Numbered from the stretch's first letter, positions 35,402 through 44,527 are shown. The stretch: DNA of 64,000 bases from Pseudarcicella hirudinis (GCF_900115665.1 NZ_FOXH01000007.1:178672-242671); one strand, 5' to 3'. Notes: a model not told the origin generated them from the letters alone. Program-made: numbers and translations.

Positions 35402-36188
35402 AAAGACTGCTGACTCTGCCTCCGTCAACAGGTATATTTACGCCATTTACATACGCTGCGGCGGGAGAACACAGAAATGCTGCTACAGCCCCGAATTCAG
35501 AAGCTTCTCCAAATCTTCCGGCAGGAATATCAGCCTGAAAAACTCTCTCCATTTCACTCACCGGAACATTCATTGATTTTGCCCTTGAATTTATAACAAA
35601 GTCAAGTCTTGCCGTCTTGGTATAACCCGGTAAAACATTATTCACTGTAATACCGAATTGCCCCAGCTCATTCGCCAGTGTTTTTGCCCATGAGGCAACC
35701 GCTCCTCTTGTAGTATTCGACACCCCTAATCCTGTGATAGGCTGCTTAACCGAAGTAGAAATAATATTTATAATTCTGCCAAATCTTTCGGCTTTCATCG
35801 AAGGTACACAAGCCTGCGTAAGAATATGATTGCAGATCAGATGATTTGAAAAAGCCTGTGCAAATTCCTCGGGTTTTGCTTCAATGATTGCGCCGCCAGC
35901 CGGGCCTCCGGTATTATTCACCAGGATGTGTACAACAGGATATTTTTCCAGATGCCCTGAAATTCCGGATCTTACTTCTTCAGGCTTTGAAAAATCTGCT
36001 ACGAAATAATTATGCCGCTGCCCTTTAGTACTGTCAAGCCTTTTCAGCGTTTCCTGCAAAGAGCTTTCATTTCTTGCCACAAGTGTAATATTGGCTCCCA
36101 GAAGGGATAATTCGTAAGCGGTGGCAAATCCCAGGCCTTGCGTGCTTCCGCAAACAATGGCGTTTTTATTACTTAAATCTAAATTCAT
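35400..36188 (-). CDS. SDR-family oxidoreductase with atypical active site
   Basis: A 262-residue short-chain dehydrogenase fold protein. The nucleotide site is CGSTQGLGFATA, a variant of TGxxxGxG. NNTGGPAGG replaces NNAG and IISTSVKQP holds the catalytic serine. At the place of the YxxxK motif the sequence reads GVSNTTRGAVA, that is SxxxR. VLPGYTKT and YVNGVNIPVDGGRVSSL finish the fold. This active-site variant occurs in a recognised group of FabG-like proteins often annotated as 3-oxoacyl-ACP reductases; catalysis by the standard mechanism is doubtful. It is convergent with ftsA and divergent from the methyltransferase gene. Confidence 0.85.
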   Translation of the reverse strand: MNLDLSNKNAIVCGSTQGLGFATAYELSLLGANITLVARNESSLQETLKRLDSTKGQRHNYFVADFSKPEEVRSGISGHLEKYPVVHILVNNTGGPAGGAIIEAKPEEFAQAFSNHLICNHILTQACVPSMKAERFGRIINIISTSVKQPITGLGVSNTTRGAVASWAKTLANELGQFGITVNNVLPGYTKTARLDFVINSRAKSMNVPVSEMERVFQADIPAGRFGEASEFGAVAAFLCSPAAAYVNGVNIPVDGGRVSSL

Positions 36189-36352
36189 GACTTCCGCTAA
36201 ATTTTATTAAAATTATACAGACTTTAAGAAAAAGAACCATAATGTACAAGCCTTTCCTTTCAATCGATTATATTCAGGCAATGTAATATTCGTTTCCAGG
36301 CTTAATATAAGCTTATAAAAATAGCATTCATAATTTTAAAATCTCTGAAATC

Positions 36353-37069
36353 GTGCCTGATTTATCTTACCGAAGTAATGAAAAAGAGCTTATAGATGAT
36401 TTAACGCTGGACAATGATGCGCTCCGTCAGAATCTGGAAGAGCTTGCTTTAATTAACCGTTTTCTGGGAGGAAATCAGGTTACCTTATCCGGGCTTGGAA
36501 AAGCACTTAAACATTTCCAAGCGGATTCCGTTATAGGAAAACTGAAGATTGCTGATTTAGGCTGTGGTGGCGGGGATATGTTAATCGTGATGGCAAAATG
36601 GCTAAGAAAAAGGTATTTATCCTCAGAACTTACAGGGATTGATGCCAATGACTTTATGATTCGTTTTGCGCAGAAACGAACTGCGGATTTCCCGGAAATA
36701 AGCTATTTACAGGAAAATGTTTTTGAGGATTCCTTTAAAGAGCTTTCATTTGATATTATAACTATGACTCTCTTTTGTCATCATTTTTCAGACGATCTTT
36801 TGATAAAGCTATTTTCTCAACTCAGGAGACAAGCTTCAAAAGCTGTCATTATTAACGATATTCACCGGCATTGGTTTGCCTATCACTCCATTGCCTGGAT
36901 TACAAGGCTTTTCCTCAAATCATATCTGGTAAAAAACGATGCGAAGCTTTCCGTATGGCGGGCCTTCAGAAGATCTGATCTCGAAAAAATCATTATTGCC
37001 TCCGGCTTCACAAAGTACTCCATTCAATGGAAATGGGCATTCAGGTGGGAAGTTGTTTTGTATGTATAA
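36353..37069 (+). CDS. Class I SAM-dependent methyltransferase
   Basis: A 238-residue methyltransferase with the Rossmann-like fold. Motif I is KIADLGCGGGDMLIVMA (about 63-79), followed by the acidic end of strand 2 in ELTGIDANDFMIRFA. FDIITMTLFCHHFSDDLL forms motif II/post-II. The C-terminal half has VIINDIHRHWFAYHSIAWI. This pattern is typical of methyltransferases found beside type III polyketide synthases and FAD-dependent oxidoreductases in Bacteroidetes, but no such genes are here. Start is GTG, and TAATTTTA about 20 nt upstream resembles a -7 element. Substrate unknown. Confidence 0.82.
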   Translation: MPDLSYRSNEKELIDDLTLDNDALRQNLEELALINRFLGGNQVTLSGLGKALKHFQADSVIGKLKIADLGCGGGDMLIVMAKWLRKRYLSSELTGIDANDFMIRFAQKRTADFPEISYLQENVFEDSFKELSFDIITMTLFCHHFSDDLLIKLFSQLRRQASKAVIINDIHRHWFAYHSIAWITRLFLKSYLVKNDAKLSVWRAFRRSDLEKIIIASGFTKYSIQWKWAFRWEVVLYV

Positions 37070-37169
37070 AATAAATCAGGGGAAAGGATTATCTACATTT
37101 TTCAGTAAATCATTCCGGAATTCAATTATTTTCTGAAAAAATTCCTCCTATCCCCCTATGTTAAAAACC

Positions 37170-37748
37170 TTATGCTAAAACCAGCTTTTCAATCAAAAGA
37201 ATGAAAATGTGAATTACTTTAATATGCACCTCCTGAATCCTGTCGGCATAGCCAAAATGAGGCACTCTTACTTCCACATCTGCTGTACCTGCTAATTTCC
37301 CGCCGTCTTTTCCGGAAAGAAGAATAACTTTCATTCCTTTTGCACGGGCCGCTTCTACCGCACGAATAATATTGGCAGAGTTTCCACTGGTTGAAATACC
37401 TAATAATACGTCCCCTTCATTTCCTAAACCTTCAATAAATCTGGAAAAAATAAAATCATAACCATAATCATTACTTACGCATGAAATATGGGAAACATCT
37501 GAAATAGCAATAGCAGGCAAGGCTTTACGGTTATCACGGTAACGTCCGGAAAGTTCCTCTGCAAAATGCATAGCATCGCAGTGAGAGCCCCCATTACCGC
37601 AGGAAATGATCTTTTTCCCCGATTTAATCGCATCAGCCATTAAATGAGCTGCTGATTCAACAGCAGCAATATTTTTTTCATCTGAAAGAAAATTCTGAAG
37701 CACTATTTGCGCCTCATTTAATTCCTGAGAAATAATAGTTTGAATCAC
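37170..37748 (-). CDS. gmhA: Phosphoheptose isomerase (D-sedoheptulose-7-phosphate isomerase, GmhA)
   Basis: SIS-domain isomerase that makes D-glycero-D-manno-heptose 7-phosphate, the first step to LPS heptose. 192 residues. The SIS core has [21 protein letters not shown] in two pieces, with the His and Glu ligands of the active-site zinc, then [27 protein letters not shown] and the C-terminal [14 protein letters not shown] helix. DiaA is a close relative, but the zinc-site residues favour GmhA. Start is GTG (GTG ATT CAA). No other heptose gene lies nearby. Confidence 0.9.
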   Translation of the reverse strand: MIQTIISQELNEAQIVLQNFLSDEKNIAAVESAAHLMADAIKSGKKIISCGNGGSHCDAMHFAEELSGRYRDNRKALPAIAISDVSHISCVSNDYGYDFIFSRFIEGLGNEGDVLLGISTSGNSANIIRAVEAARAKGMKVILLSGKDGGKLAGTADVEVRVPHFGYADRIQEVHIKVIHIFILLIEKLVLA

Positions 37749-37914
37749 AATAATTAGATTTTACAGGTTTTTCAAAGATTTTTGAATTCTCAATCACAAC
37801 CTTTTATAAACAATTTCCGACAAAATTAAGGATTATTGAAGCAATTGAGATGAACTACTCAGAATAGAATTGATAATTTATTGAATGGCACTGATTATCA
37901 GTCACTTCAAAAGA

Positions 37915-37963
37915 AAACCGCTTCAATCCGGGAATATATCTATCCGAAATCAAAGCGGTCTTT
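37915..37963 (-). terminator. Probable terminator of the LemA-TPM operon
   Basis: ACCGCTT (37917-37923) pairs with AAGCGGT (37953-37959), with an inner TCCG/CGGA pairing. Read on the minus strand it ends in TTTTCTTTT. It lies about 35 nt beyond the stop of the second TPM gene. Confidence 0.65.
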
Positions 37964-37994
37964 AATCATGTACTTATAAACCCCTACTAAAGCT

Positions 37995-38768
37995 TTAATA
38001 ATCGCCTCCGGCACCTCCGCCACCAAAGTCGCCTCCACCAAATCCTCCGAAATCGAATCCCCCTCCGGAACCACCACCTCCGCCTCTGGAAGAGCTTCCC
38101 CAGGATGACATGGTTACCGGCGGGAACCACATCCCTCCGGAATTGAATCCACGACCTCCTCCCCCACGGTTATTTCTGGAAGAAATAATGATAAAAATGA
38201 TAATTACGATAATGATAATAACAAAGACGACAATATTACCTCCCCCACCGCCATCTTCTTCCTGATCAGCTTTGAATTCTCCGCTTGCACGTTTAATCAT
38301 TTCTGTAGTGGCATCATCAAGTCCCCTATACCACTGACCAGCCTGAAAATTAGGTTTCAGAACAGTATTGATAATTCTTTTACAGACTGCATCGGGTAAA
38401 ACAGCCTCTATGCCTCTTCCGGTTACGATTCTGATTTTACGTGTTTCGGTAGCCCAAAGGAGCAATACTCCGTTATTTTTATCTTTTTGACCAACGCCCC
38501 AGTCCTTGGCAATTTTCATTGCATAATCATAAGGATCAGAATCTCCTGTATTTTTTACAATTACTACGGAAATCTGTGTGGAAGTGGAATCGGCATATCC
38601 TCTTAGTTTCTGCTCCAATTGCTCTCTTTCTCCGCCGGAAAGTATCATCACGAAATCATTAACTAACCTCGGAGGATTAGGCTGAGCCGGAATATTCTGC
38701 GCTTTTGAGAGAAATAAAGTACAAACTAAGAATAAAAGGAAGGTATATTTTGAAATGATTTTCAGCAT
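37995..38768 (-). CDS. TPM-domain protein with glycine-rich tail (YgcG-like)
   Basis: A 257-residue membrane-anchored TPM-domain protein. Signal peptide about 1-23 (ending LSKAQN), then the TPM domain (about 35-160) with LVNDFVMILSGGEREQLEQ, DPYDYAMKIAKDWGVGQK, NNGVLLLWATETRKIRIVTG (read in parts) and GIEAVLPDA. A transmembrane helix (about 185-208, Val/Ile rich) comes next, and then a long Gly/Ser/Phe tail. TPM domains in some organisms have phosphatase activity or serve photosystem repair; the bacterial role is unclear. The ATG at 38768 is chosen since it begins the signal peptide; the frame opens at 38804. It is last in the LemA-TPM-TPM operon. Confidence 0.88.
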   Translation of the reverse strand: MLKIISKYTFLLFLVCTLFLSKAQNIPAQPNPPRLVNDFVMILSGGEREQLEQKLRGYADSTSTQISVVIVKNTGDSDPYDYAMKIAKDWGVGQKDKNNGVLLLWATETRKIRIVTGRGIEAVLPDAVCKRIINTVLKPNFQAGQWYRGLDDATTEMIKRASGEFKADQEEDGGGGGNIVVFVIIIIVIIIFIIISSRNNRGGGGRGFNSGGMWFPPVTMSSWGSSSRGGGGGSGGGFDFGGFGGGDFGGGGAGGDY

Positions 38769-38810
38769 GGCGAAAAATAAAGGTTCCTCTGATGAGAGGA
38801 GCAAAAATGA

Positions 38811-39245
38811 TTAGTTTCCAAAAGAAATATCGTCAGAAATCTCGTTAATGTCATCCGATTGATAAGGAAAGTATTTCTTCAGCTGCTCACCGGCAAGGTG
38901 AATTCCGGCAACAAGTCCATCTGCATATTCATTCCTGACAAAGTAACTTTTCAGAAGTTCTTTCACACTTTCCCAAAAATTCTCAGGTACTACTTTATCA
39001 ATTCCTTTATCTCCCAAAATGGCGAATTTTCTATCGGAAACTGCCAGATAAAACAGCACTGCATTTTCCTGTTCGGTCTTATGCATTTCCAGCATTGAAA
39101 ATACCTCAATGGCTCTATCCATTGGATTGAGCCCTGAGCCTGCTTCAATATGCACCTTGATTTCACCTGAGGTATTTAATTCAGCTGATTTTATCGCAGA
39201 AATGATCTGAGCCTTCTGGGCCTCTGTGAAGAAGTTTTGAGACAT
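38811..39245 (-). CDS. TPM-domain protein, short soluble form
   Basis: 144 residues with a single TPM domain and no signal peptide. Key segments: FFTEAQKAQIISAIKSAE, SGEIKVHIE, ENAVLFYLAVSDRKFAILGD, GIDKVVPENFWESV, and YADGLVAGIHLAGEQLKKYFP. The second TPM protein of the operon, shorter than and clearly diverged from the membrane form downstream (gap of 42 nt). Presumed to act with LemA; cellular role unknown. Confidence 0.88.
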   Translation of the reverse strand: MSQNFFTEAQKAQIISAIKSAELNTSGEIKVHIEAGSGLNPMDRAIEVFSMLEMHKTEQENAVLFYLAVSDRKFAILGDKGIDKVVPENFWESVKELLKSYFVRNEYADGLVAGIHLAGEQLKKYFPYQSDDINEISDDISFGN

Positions 39246-39326
39246 GTTTTTTGTTCATTATGAATAGCAAATGTTGCAGGATAAATGCTGACTAGGCCTC
39301 ATCCTGCAACATTTGCCATCTCATGA

Positions 39327-39917
39327 TTATTTTGTTCCGAAATCAACAGAAGGAGCTTTCTGTGCACCCTGATCAGCCTCGAAATATCCTTTCTCAGCAA
39401 AACCCGAGAAACCGGCGATAAGACTGTTCGGGAAGGTTACTACCTTATTATTGAATTGCTGAACAGTTCCGTTAAATCTGTCACGTTCTTCTTTAATACG
39501 GTTTTCTGTACCTTCAAGCTGAGCCTGCAATTCAGAGAAATTTTCAGTAGCTTTCAATTGAGGATAATTTTCAGAAACTGCCATCAAACGGGATAATGCT
39601 CCGCTTAACTGAGACTGTGCATCCTGGAATTTTTTCATATTTTCAGGAGTCAGATCATTAGCATCTAATTTGATTTGTGTAGCACTTGCACGTGCAGAAA
39701 TTACATCCGAAAGTGTACTTTTTTCGAAATTAGCTACTCCCTGTACAGTTTTTACCAGGTTAGGAATCAAATCAGCACGACGCTGGTATGCTGTTTGTAC
39801 ATTAGCCCAAGCCGATTTAACTTCCTGATTGCTTGTAGCCAGTCCATTTCTGACACCGATACCCCAGAATACGATTAGCCCAACAACGACTAAACCGATA
39901 ATAAGTCCTCTTGACAT
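39327..39917 (-). CDS. lemA: LemA family protein
   Basis: 196 residues. An N-terminal membrane anchor (about 4-22, GLIIGLVVVGLIVFWGIG) is followed by a helical-bundle domain. Family signatures are NQEVKSAWANVQTAYQRRADLIPNLV in pieces, SEDYPQLKA-like MAVSENYPQLKATENF, LEGTENRIKEERDRFNGTVQQFN in pieces, and FPNSLIAGFSGF near the end. LemA proteins are common in bacteria and are often next to TPM-domain genes, as here; function is not settled. The gene heads the three-gene operon and has a good promoter about 190 nt upstream. Confidence 0.93.
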   Translation of the reverse strand: MSRGLIIGLVVVGLIVFWGIGVRNGLATSNQEVKSAWANVQTAYQRRADLIPNLVKTVQGVANFEKSTLSDVISARASATQIKLDANDLTPENMKKFQDAQSQLSGALSRLMAVSENYPQLKATENFSELQAQLEGTENRIKEERDRFNGTVQQFNNKVVTFPNSLIAGFSGFAEKGYFEADQGAQKAPSVDFGTK

Positions 39918-40291
39918 AGTTTTGGTAATTTTTTAGTTGATAGTTTTGATTGAAAAGATTTACATTTCAGATTCAGGCAATCACCTCCCGCTCTGTTTAC
40001 AAATTTGAGTTATTTCATAAAATTCAGCTCCGGGAAAATCATTGGAATTTTTCACAGATTCAATACTGAGATTCCCGTCCGGTACTAATTCATTGAAATG
40101 ATGTGTCAAAAGTAATAATTTGAAGAAATATACAAACTTTTTGTGTGTTAAGGATAAGATTTGCGTGGCTGAACGGTCTAAAATTGTGTTTCTCTTATTT
40201 ATTTATCATTTTTACGCTCTGATAAAACTACTGAATTTCTATGAATATCTTCAAAAAATAAATCTATTATTTCAGTCTTCTGTCAACAGCT
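39918..40291. other. Divergent spacer between lemA and the S9 peptidase gene
   Basis: 374 nt without a credible gene. A plus-strand open frame at 40120-40410 runs into the peptidase gene out of frame and has no family resemblance. The spacer carries the lemA promoter (40107-40136). No clear promoter was found for the peptidase; TAAGATTTG near 40155 is a near-match with one extra base. Confidence 0.5.
40107..40136 (-). promoter_or_regulatory. Promoter of the LemA operon (TTTG-N18-TACTTTTG)
   Basis: On the minus strand TTTG (40136-40133) is followed after 18 nt by TACTTTTG (40114-40107), matching both Bacteroidetes elements with slightly short spacing. It gives a leader of about 180 nt for lemA. 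Confidence 0.6.
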
Positions 40292-42460
40292 ATGAAAAAA
40301 AACAAGACCAATTATTTCAAACAAATTCTGACTTTAGGGACGGTTCTTACCATAACACAAGCCTGTCAGGAAATGAAAAAATCTTTACCAATGAATCCAG
40401 AAGTAATTAAAGCACCAGTGGCGGCGATAAAGCCCCATCCTATGACCATTCACGGAGATACCCGGGTTGATAACTATTATTGGCTGAAAGATCGCGAGAA
40501 CCCCGAAGTGATCAAATACCTGAATGAAGAAAATGCCTATACCGATACAGTTATGGCTCCGACTAAAGCTTTTCAGGAATCTTTATTCAACGAAATGAAA
40601 GGCAGGGTCAAAGAAAAGGATGAATCGGTTCCTACCAAAGATGGCGGTTATTACTATTATTCCAGATTTATCGAAGGAGGAGAATATCCTTTGTATTGCC
40701 GCAAGAAAGGTTCTCTGGAAGCTGCTGAGGAAATTATGCTTGACGGAAATGCACTAGCAAAAGGTAATTCTTATTTTAACATCGGAGGATATGAAGTTTC
40801 AGACAATGATGAAATTCTGGCTTATGGTGTAGATACTTTAAGCCGCAGAAACTATACTTTGAAGTTTAAAAATCTCAAAACCGGAGAAATTTTAAAAGAC
40901 GAAATTAAAAATACAGAAGGTGGCTCTTATGCCTGGGCGAATGATAATAAAACGATATTCTACATGGTCCGCGATCAGCAGACTCTTCTGGCTTCAAAAG
41001 TATATCGTCATGAATTAGGCAGCAGTACCAAAAGTGATGTATTGGTTTATGAAGAAAAAGACCCTCAGTTTTACATGGGTTTAGGACGTACCAAGTCGAA
41101 AAAGTATATCATTTCTATTTCGGATCATAATGGTGTTTCTTCCGAATACAGACTCCTCGACGCTTCTGATCCGAAAGGAAAATTTTCAGTTTTCCTTCCC
41201 AGAGAACACGGACATCAATATTATATCGAGCATTTCGGCAATAAGTTTTTCGTAAGAACCAATAAAGATAAAGCGGAAAATTTTAAGCTGATGGAAGTAG
41301 AAGAAGGCAAAACCAGTGATAAAGCTAATTGGAAAGAAGTAATCCCTCACAGAGCAGACGTCTATCTTGACGGAATGGAAGTTTTCAGAAATCATTTGGT
41401 TCTTCAGGAAAGAAAAGAAGGTTTAATGCATTTACGGGTAATTAATGAAAATACCAAAAAGGAATACTATATCGATTTCGGCGAACCGGCTTATGATGCA
41501 AGTGTAGCTTATAATCCGGACTTTGAAACCAATGTGCTTCGTTTTTCCTATACTTCTCTGACAACCCCGAGTTCGGTTTTCGATTACAATATGGATTCGA
41601 AAGACAAGAAATTAATGAAAGAGCAGGCCGTTTTAGGTGGTTTTGATAAAAATGATTATGTTACTGAACGTCTATACGCCACTGCACGGGATGGTGTAAA
41701 AGTTCCTATTTCAATTGTTTACAAAAAGGGATTCAAAAAAGATGGTTCTCAACCTCTTTTACAGTATGCCTATGGCTCATATGGATACTCCACCGATCCG
41801 TATTTTTCCGGTGCAAGATTAAGCTTGCTGAATCGGGGATTTGCTTTTGCCATCGCTCACATCAGAGGCGGGCAGGAAATGGGTCGTGCCTGGTATGAGA
41901 ATGGTAAAATGCTGAAAAAGAAGAATACGTTTTACGATTTCATCGACTGTTCTGAGTATCTGATTAAAGAACAATACACCTCAAAAGATAAGCTTTTTGC
42001 CAATGGCGGTTCTGCAGGTGGTTTGCTGATGGGTGCAATTATCAATATGCGCCCGGATTTGTATAAGGGAGTTGTGGCTGGCGTGCCTTTTGTTGATGTC
42101 GTTACCACCATGCTGGATGAAACCATTCCGCTTACTACGGGAGAATGGGAAGAATGGGGAAATCCAAAAGAGAAGATTTATTACGATTATATGAAGTCGT
42201 ATTCTCCTTACGACAATGTTGAAAAGAAAGAATATCCTAATTTACTGGTAACAACCGGATTACATGATTCTCAGGTACAATATTGGGAGCCTGCTAAATG
42301 GGTAGCCCGTTTGAGAGCACTCAAAACTGACAAAAACGTATTGCTTTTACATTGTGATATGGAATCCGGACATGGAGGTGCCTCAGGACGATTCAAGCGT
42401 TTTCATGATGTTGCAAGAGAATATGCATTTATCCTGAATCTGATGGGAATTAATCAATAA
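40292..42460 (+). CDS. S9 family oligopeptidase (PtrB/prolyl oligopeptidase type)
   Basis: Serine peptidase of 722 residues of the oligopeptidase B kind, which cuts short peptides. The N-terminal part is a beta-propeller that includes VDNYYWLKDRENPEVIKYL. The C-terminal alpha/beta hydrolase domain has YGSYGYSTDPYF, IAHIRGGQEMGRAWYENGK, and the nucleophile elbow ANGGSAGGLLMG (serine near residue 573). LLVTTGLHDSQVQYWEPAKW carries the acid, and ESGHGGASGRF the histidine. The N terminus (KQILTLGTVLTITQAC) looks like a lipoprotein signal with a non-standard lipobox, so a periplasmic location is likely. A terminator follows. Confidence 0.93.
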   Translation: MKKNKTNYFKQILTLGTVLTITQACQEMKKSLPMNPEVIKAPVAAIKPHPMTIHGDTRVDNYYWLKDRENPEVIKYLNEENAYTDTVMAPTKAFQESLFNEMKGRVKEKDESVPTKDGGYYYYSRFIEGGEYPLYCRKKGSLEAAEEIMLDGNALAKGNSYFNIGGYEVSDNDEILAYGVDTLSRRNYTLKFKNLKTGEILKDEIKNTEGGSYAWANDNKTIFYMVRDQQTLLASKVYRHELGSSTKSDVLVYEEKDPQFYMGLGRTKSKKYIISISDHNGVSSEYRLLDASDPKGKFSVFLPREHGHQYYIEHFGNKFFVRTNKDKAENFKLMEVEEGKTSDKANWKEVIPHRADVYLDGMEVFRNHLVLQERKEGLMHLRVINENTKKEYYIDFGEPAYDASVAYNPDFETNVLRFSYTSLTTPSSVFDYNMDSKDKKLMKEQAVLGGFDKNDYVTERLYATARDGVKVPISIVYKKGFKKDGSQPLLQYAYGSYGYSTDPYFSGARLSLLNRGFAFAIAHIRGGQEMGRAWYENGKMLKKKNTFYDFIDCSEYLIKEQYTSKDKLFANGGSAGGLLMGAIINMRPDLYKGVVAGVPFVDVVTTMLDETIPLTTGEWEEWGNPKEKIYYDYMKSYSPYDNVEKKEYPNLLVTTGLHDSQVQYWEPAKWVARLRALKTDKNVLLLHCDMESGHGGASGRFKRFHDVAREYAFILNLMGINQ

Positions 42461-42473
42461 GCCCTAAAATACT

Positions 42474-42510
42474 AAAAGGGAATACGGCTGGTCCTTATTC
42501 CCTTTTACTT
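42474..42510 (+). terminator. Intrinsic terminator after the S9 peptidase
   Basis: AAAAGGGAATA (42474-42484) pairs with TATTCCCTTTT (42496-42506), followed by ACTTTATA. It sits only 13 nt before the ATG of the symporter gene, so it may also shape that gene's leader. Confidence 0.7.
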
Positions 42511-42523
42511 TATATTGCGTAAA

Positions 42524-43933
42524 ATGCTACTGACTTTTATTGCTGTTTATTTATTCATCAACCTGCTGATTGGCTGGTGGGCTTCAAAGCGTATTTCAAA
42601 TACAGAAGATTTTGTGCTGGCCGGGCGAGGGCTTTCTTTTATGTTTTCCTCTATGGTAACTTTTGCTACCTGGTTTGGTTCAGAAACCATGATGGGTGCT
42701 CCTGCTGAGTTTATTAAAGACGGCTTCCTCGGAGTAATTGAGGAGCCTTTCGGAGCCTCTTTATGTCTTGTTCTGGTCGGCTGTTTTTATGCAAGAATTT
42801 TCTATAAACTCAATATCCTGACTTTTTGCGACTATTTCGGCTTACGTTTTGGCAAAATTGCTGAATATGCTTCTGCCATTCTGATGATTCCCTCCTATTT
42901 CGGATGGATTGCAGCACAATTGGTAGCAATGGGTGTCGTAATGCAGGTAATTATAGGTTTGCCACTAAGTACAGGGATCTGGATCAGTGCCTTGCTGGTG
43001 ATGACATATACGCTGATGGGAGGTATGTGGTCCATTTCTATTACAGACTTCCTTCACAACATTCTCCTCATTCTTGGTCTGATTATTCTGGGAGTCATTC
43101 TTTACCGACGAATCGGAGGAATTGAAAATATCATTGCACAGACCCCTCCGGGCTTTTTCAGAATAATTCCAAAAGATTTCACGCTGAAAAGTAATCTGGA
43201 ATATTTTGCTGCCTGGATAACGGTCGGGCTGGGTTCAATTCCACAACAGGATATATTTCAAAGGGTCATGGCCTCGAAGGATGAACATACCGCTGTAAAA
43301 TCTTCCATAACAGCCGGAATAATGTACCTTACCATTGCCATGCTGCCCTTGTTTATAGCTCTGATTGCCAAAATTCTGCATCCTGAATTATTGAATGCTG
43401 ACACCAAAATGATTATCCCGAATATGGTACTTCAGCATACTTCTCCGTTTATTCAGATTGTGTTTTTCGGGGCTCTGATCTCAGCTATTTTAAGTACAAC
43501 AAGCGGTGCCATACTGGCTCCTGCAGCTGTAATCGGTGAGAATCTTATCAAACCGCTTTTCCCGAAAACCTCTGATAAACAATTGCTTTTAATCATCAGG
43601 ATTTCAGTTGTTCTCGTTACATTCTTTAGCATCTGGATGGCATTGAGCCGTCAGGATATTTTTACCCTGGTAGGAGAATCTTCTGCATTCAGTCTGGTTT
43701 CTCTTTTCATTCCCATGACTGCAGGACTTTACTGGAAAAAAGCAAATCTTACCGGTTGTATCGCCTCAATGTTTTTCGGCTTTTTTACCTGGCTTTTATG
43801 CAATTTTTACCTTTATACTGAAGTTCCGCCAATTCTTTATGGTTTATTGGCCGGAGGAATTGCGCTCTTTCTGGGTTCTTTCTTCCCGGATAAGCTAAAC
43901 TCTTCAAAGTTCAGTGCAAATCAGAGTGTCTGA
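42524..43933 (+). CDS. Sodium:solute symporter family transporter
   Basis: Inner-membrane transporter of the SSS family (LeuT fold), 469 residues with 12-13 hydrophobic helices. It moves a small solute (sugar, amino acid, carboxylate or nucleoside) with Na+. Recognisable segments are NTEDFVLAGRGLSFMFSSMV, ATWFGSETMMGAPAEF, IAAQLVAMG, LMGGMWSISITDFLH, GLGSIPQQDIFQRVMASKD and the SAILSTTSGAILAPA Na+-site region. The frame opens with a TTG at 42515; the ATG three codons later (MLLTFIAVYLF) is preferred. Substrate cannot be assigned. It is convergent with the NUDIX gene. Confidence 0.92.
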   Translation: MLLTFIAVYLFINLLIGWWASKRISNTEDFVLAGRGLSFMFSSMVTFATWFGSETMMGAPAEFIKDGFLGVIEEPFGASLCLVLVGCFYARIFYKLNILTFCDYFGLRFGKIAEYASAILMIPSYFGWIAAQLVAMGVVMQVIIGLPLSTGIWISALLVMTYTLMGGMWSISITDFLHNILLILGLIILGVILYRRIGGIENIIAQTPPGFFRIIPKDFTLKSNLEYFAAWITVGLGSIPQQDIFQRVMASKDEHTAVKSSITAGIMYLTIAMLPLFIALIAKILHPELLNADTKMIIPNMVLQHTSPFIQIVFFGALISAILSTTSGAILAPAAVIGENLIKPLFPKTSDKQLLLIIRISVVLVTFFSIWMALSRQDIFTLVGESSAFSLVSLFIPMTAGLYWKKANLTGCIASMFFGFFTWLLCNFYLYTEVPPILYGLLAGGIALFLGSFFPDKLNSSKFSANQSV

Positions 43934-43982
43934 GATAAATCTTATTTTCCCCGAAATACCGCAGAATTTATCTTTGAATTAC

Positions 43983-44423
43983 TTACTCATGCCATTTTTG
44001 TCTGATCCTTCCGATGTATTGCCCACCGTTTCCTTCAAACAAAATCCTTTGAAGTTCTGAACCAACATTTGGATACATTTCCAGATGTTGTATCTCAGTA
44101 ATCGGTTTCCATACCAGTGCTTTTGCTGAAGTTTCTGAGGGATTTAAAATAGGTATTCCGCCGATAATTTCTCCTGCAAAAACGACATGAAGTACATCGT
44201 TCTTTTGCTGAGGCAAAATAACTTCTCCGCTAAGCAGCATTTTCCCGATTTCAATCTCAATTCCCATTTCTTCCTGCAACTCTCTAATCAAAGTTTGCTC
44301 AAGCGTTTCCCCCAGATCAGGATTTCCCCCGGGAAGATTATAAACATCAGTTCCTCCGTAAAAATATTGCATGAGTAAAACATGCTGATTTTCAATAACT
44401 AATACACTTGGCCTTACTTTCAT
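43983..44423 (-). CDS. NUDIX hydrolase
   Basis: 146 residues with a complete Nudix box (consensus GX5EX7REUXEEXGU): GGNPDLGETLEQ, then LIRELQEEMGIEIE, at about residues 33-58. Hydrolyses a nucleoside diphosphate linked to another group; the exact substrate is unknown. The first strand VRPSVLVIENQHVLLMQY is typical. Single gene, convergent with the symporter and divergent from the head-GIN lipoprotein. Confidence 0.9.
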   Translation of the reverse strand: MKVRPSVLVIENQHVLLMQYFYGGTDVYNLPGGNPDLGETLEQTLIRELQEEMGIEIEIGKMLLSGEVILPQQKNDVLHVVFAGEIIGGIPILNPSETSAKALVWKPITEIQHLEMYPNVGSELQRILFEGNGGQYIGRIRQKWHE

Positions 44424-44527
44424 AAATGAATAAAAATATTTTTTTTCTTATTGTATAGGGGGAAATGACTTCTGATTTGTCTAGGATTTATACTTCTCAA
44501 ACTTAATAAATTAATCTCTAGAGTGCC

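Noticed and set aside
38000-38150. Glycine-rich repeats that could be mistaken for a tandem repeat array
   Set aside because: They encode the Gly/Ser tail of the TPM protein.
40120-40410. 96-residue plus-strand frame before the S9 peptidase
   Set aside because: Overlaps the start of the peptidase in another frame and shows no signal or family.
42515-42523. TTG start for the symporter
   Set aside because: An ATG three codons later begins the first membrane helix, and the TTG lies right at the end of a terminator.
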